Part shown: in pieces, positions 14,234 through 15,000 of the stretch
How the letters are laid out: each line of letters starts with the position of its first letter
How positions within the stretch are numbered: the stretch's first letter is position 1
DNA from: Chrysomallon squamiferum
Lineage: Eukaryota; Mollusca; Gastropoda; Neomphalida; Peltospiridae
Reading direction: 5' to 3'
DNA: 15,000 nt
Assembly (NCBI GenBank): GCA_012295275.1
Contig: CM022669.1
Span: forward strand, 9,287,489 to 9,302,488
Notes under the pieces: model-generated
Database searches by the model: none
What the model saw: only the letters and a program-made list of their open reading frames with translations
What the model was told of the DNA's origin: nothing
Translations under genes and position numbers: made by a program

Positions 14234-14284
<51 letters not shown>
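14233..14284 (+). repeat. (TA)14 then (GTAT)6 microsatellite
   Basis: TA tract at 14233-14260 running directly into GTAT units. Confidence 0.96.
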
Positions 14285-14700
14285 TTGTTATTCTTTTTTT
14301 TCTTTTCTTTCATTTCCGTTTGACTAGATTATTTCTCATTTCTTATTTCTTTCTTTAGATATGATTTAAATCTAATATCGATCTGTTTTTCGCACACACA
14401 TTTCAACATACAAAACCTGAATCTCAGAGATGAACTTCACGTTAAACTTAAGTCAGAAATTATTATATTTAGAAAAGTCTTAAAAGGCTTTAGACGAGAG
14501 AGGCAGCTGTAAATAAGGAGAGGTTTATTGGAAATGTCATTAGAGACACAGTTCTCCCAGTTCTTTGTATGGATCTGTCTGACATAGAAAGTTATTTAAA
14601 TATTTATGGTCTGGGAGATGTAATCAAAAATGTAATTTAAGAAAGAAAGAAAGAAAAAAAAATAACCAAAACTACATTAGACGAAGATTTCAGTCAAAGG
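14285..14700. other. T-rich then unique DNA without gene
   Basis: TTTC units to about 14356, then about 280 bp of moderately complex A+T-rich DNA with no frame above 60 codons and no factor site I would defend. (GAAA)n at 14641-14655. Confidence 0.65.

Positions 14701-15000
<300 letters not shown>

Overview
The window looks like non-coding nuclear DNA of an animal. By eye it is about 70% A+T. It is crowded with microsatellites: (GA)n, (CA)n, (AAT)n, (TTTA)n, (GATA)n, (TA)n, and poly(A)/poly(T) runs up to 40 bases. There is no bacterial-style gene packing, no ribosome binding site series, and no tRNA or rRNA that I can recognise. The style (long perfect dinucleotide tracts, CpG not depleted in the balanced patches) fits a marine invertebrate such as a mollusc, but that placement is inference and weak. 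I recognise no protein-coding gene. Most open frames are translations of microsatellites (poly-I, poly-Y, poly-K, S-L and R-E repeats).

Layout: about fourteen short islets of balanced base composition and higher complexity (roughly 130 to 570 bp each) stand in a sea of simple repeats. They lie near 290-860, 1415-1660, 2112-2283, 3000-3240, 4633-4851, 5362-5710, 6345-6567, 7975-8109, 8751-9075, 9708-10085, 11031-11250, 12361-12735, 13140-13650 and 13770-14049. If the window does anything, it does it there. Several islets hold good matches to conserved animal transcription-factor sites. These include RFX X-boxes (1502, 5439, 7984), an ERE-like inverted repeat (8034-8048), a nuclear-receptor IR-1 beside TATA-like boxes (11925-11964), an ISRE-like element (3134-3145), a perfect CRE (11118-11125), and five GACGTGG cores within about 160 bp (13251-13411). 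One islet has a TATA/initiator pair with good spacing (356-388) and a canonical G-quadruplex motif (594-612).

Between islets, the DNA is strand-asymmetric. Polypurine blocks lie at 2330-2545, 4321-4632, 4920-5350 and 11290-11520. Polypyrimidine blocks lie at 6568-6835, 9286-9665 and 10086-10700. A (GA)n tract and a (TC)n tract of nearly equal length face each other at 3834-3908 and 4234-4310. A possible poly(A)-tailed insertion between 8-bp direct repeats spans 4852-5361 and contains a recent 72-bp tandem duplication.

The most economical reading is an intron or intergenic region with scattered candidate cis-regulatory patches. I found nothing that amounts to a new multi-gene system. The small frames reported (66 to 132 codons) are unproven; chance frames of that size are expected in the balanced islets.
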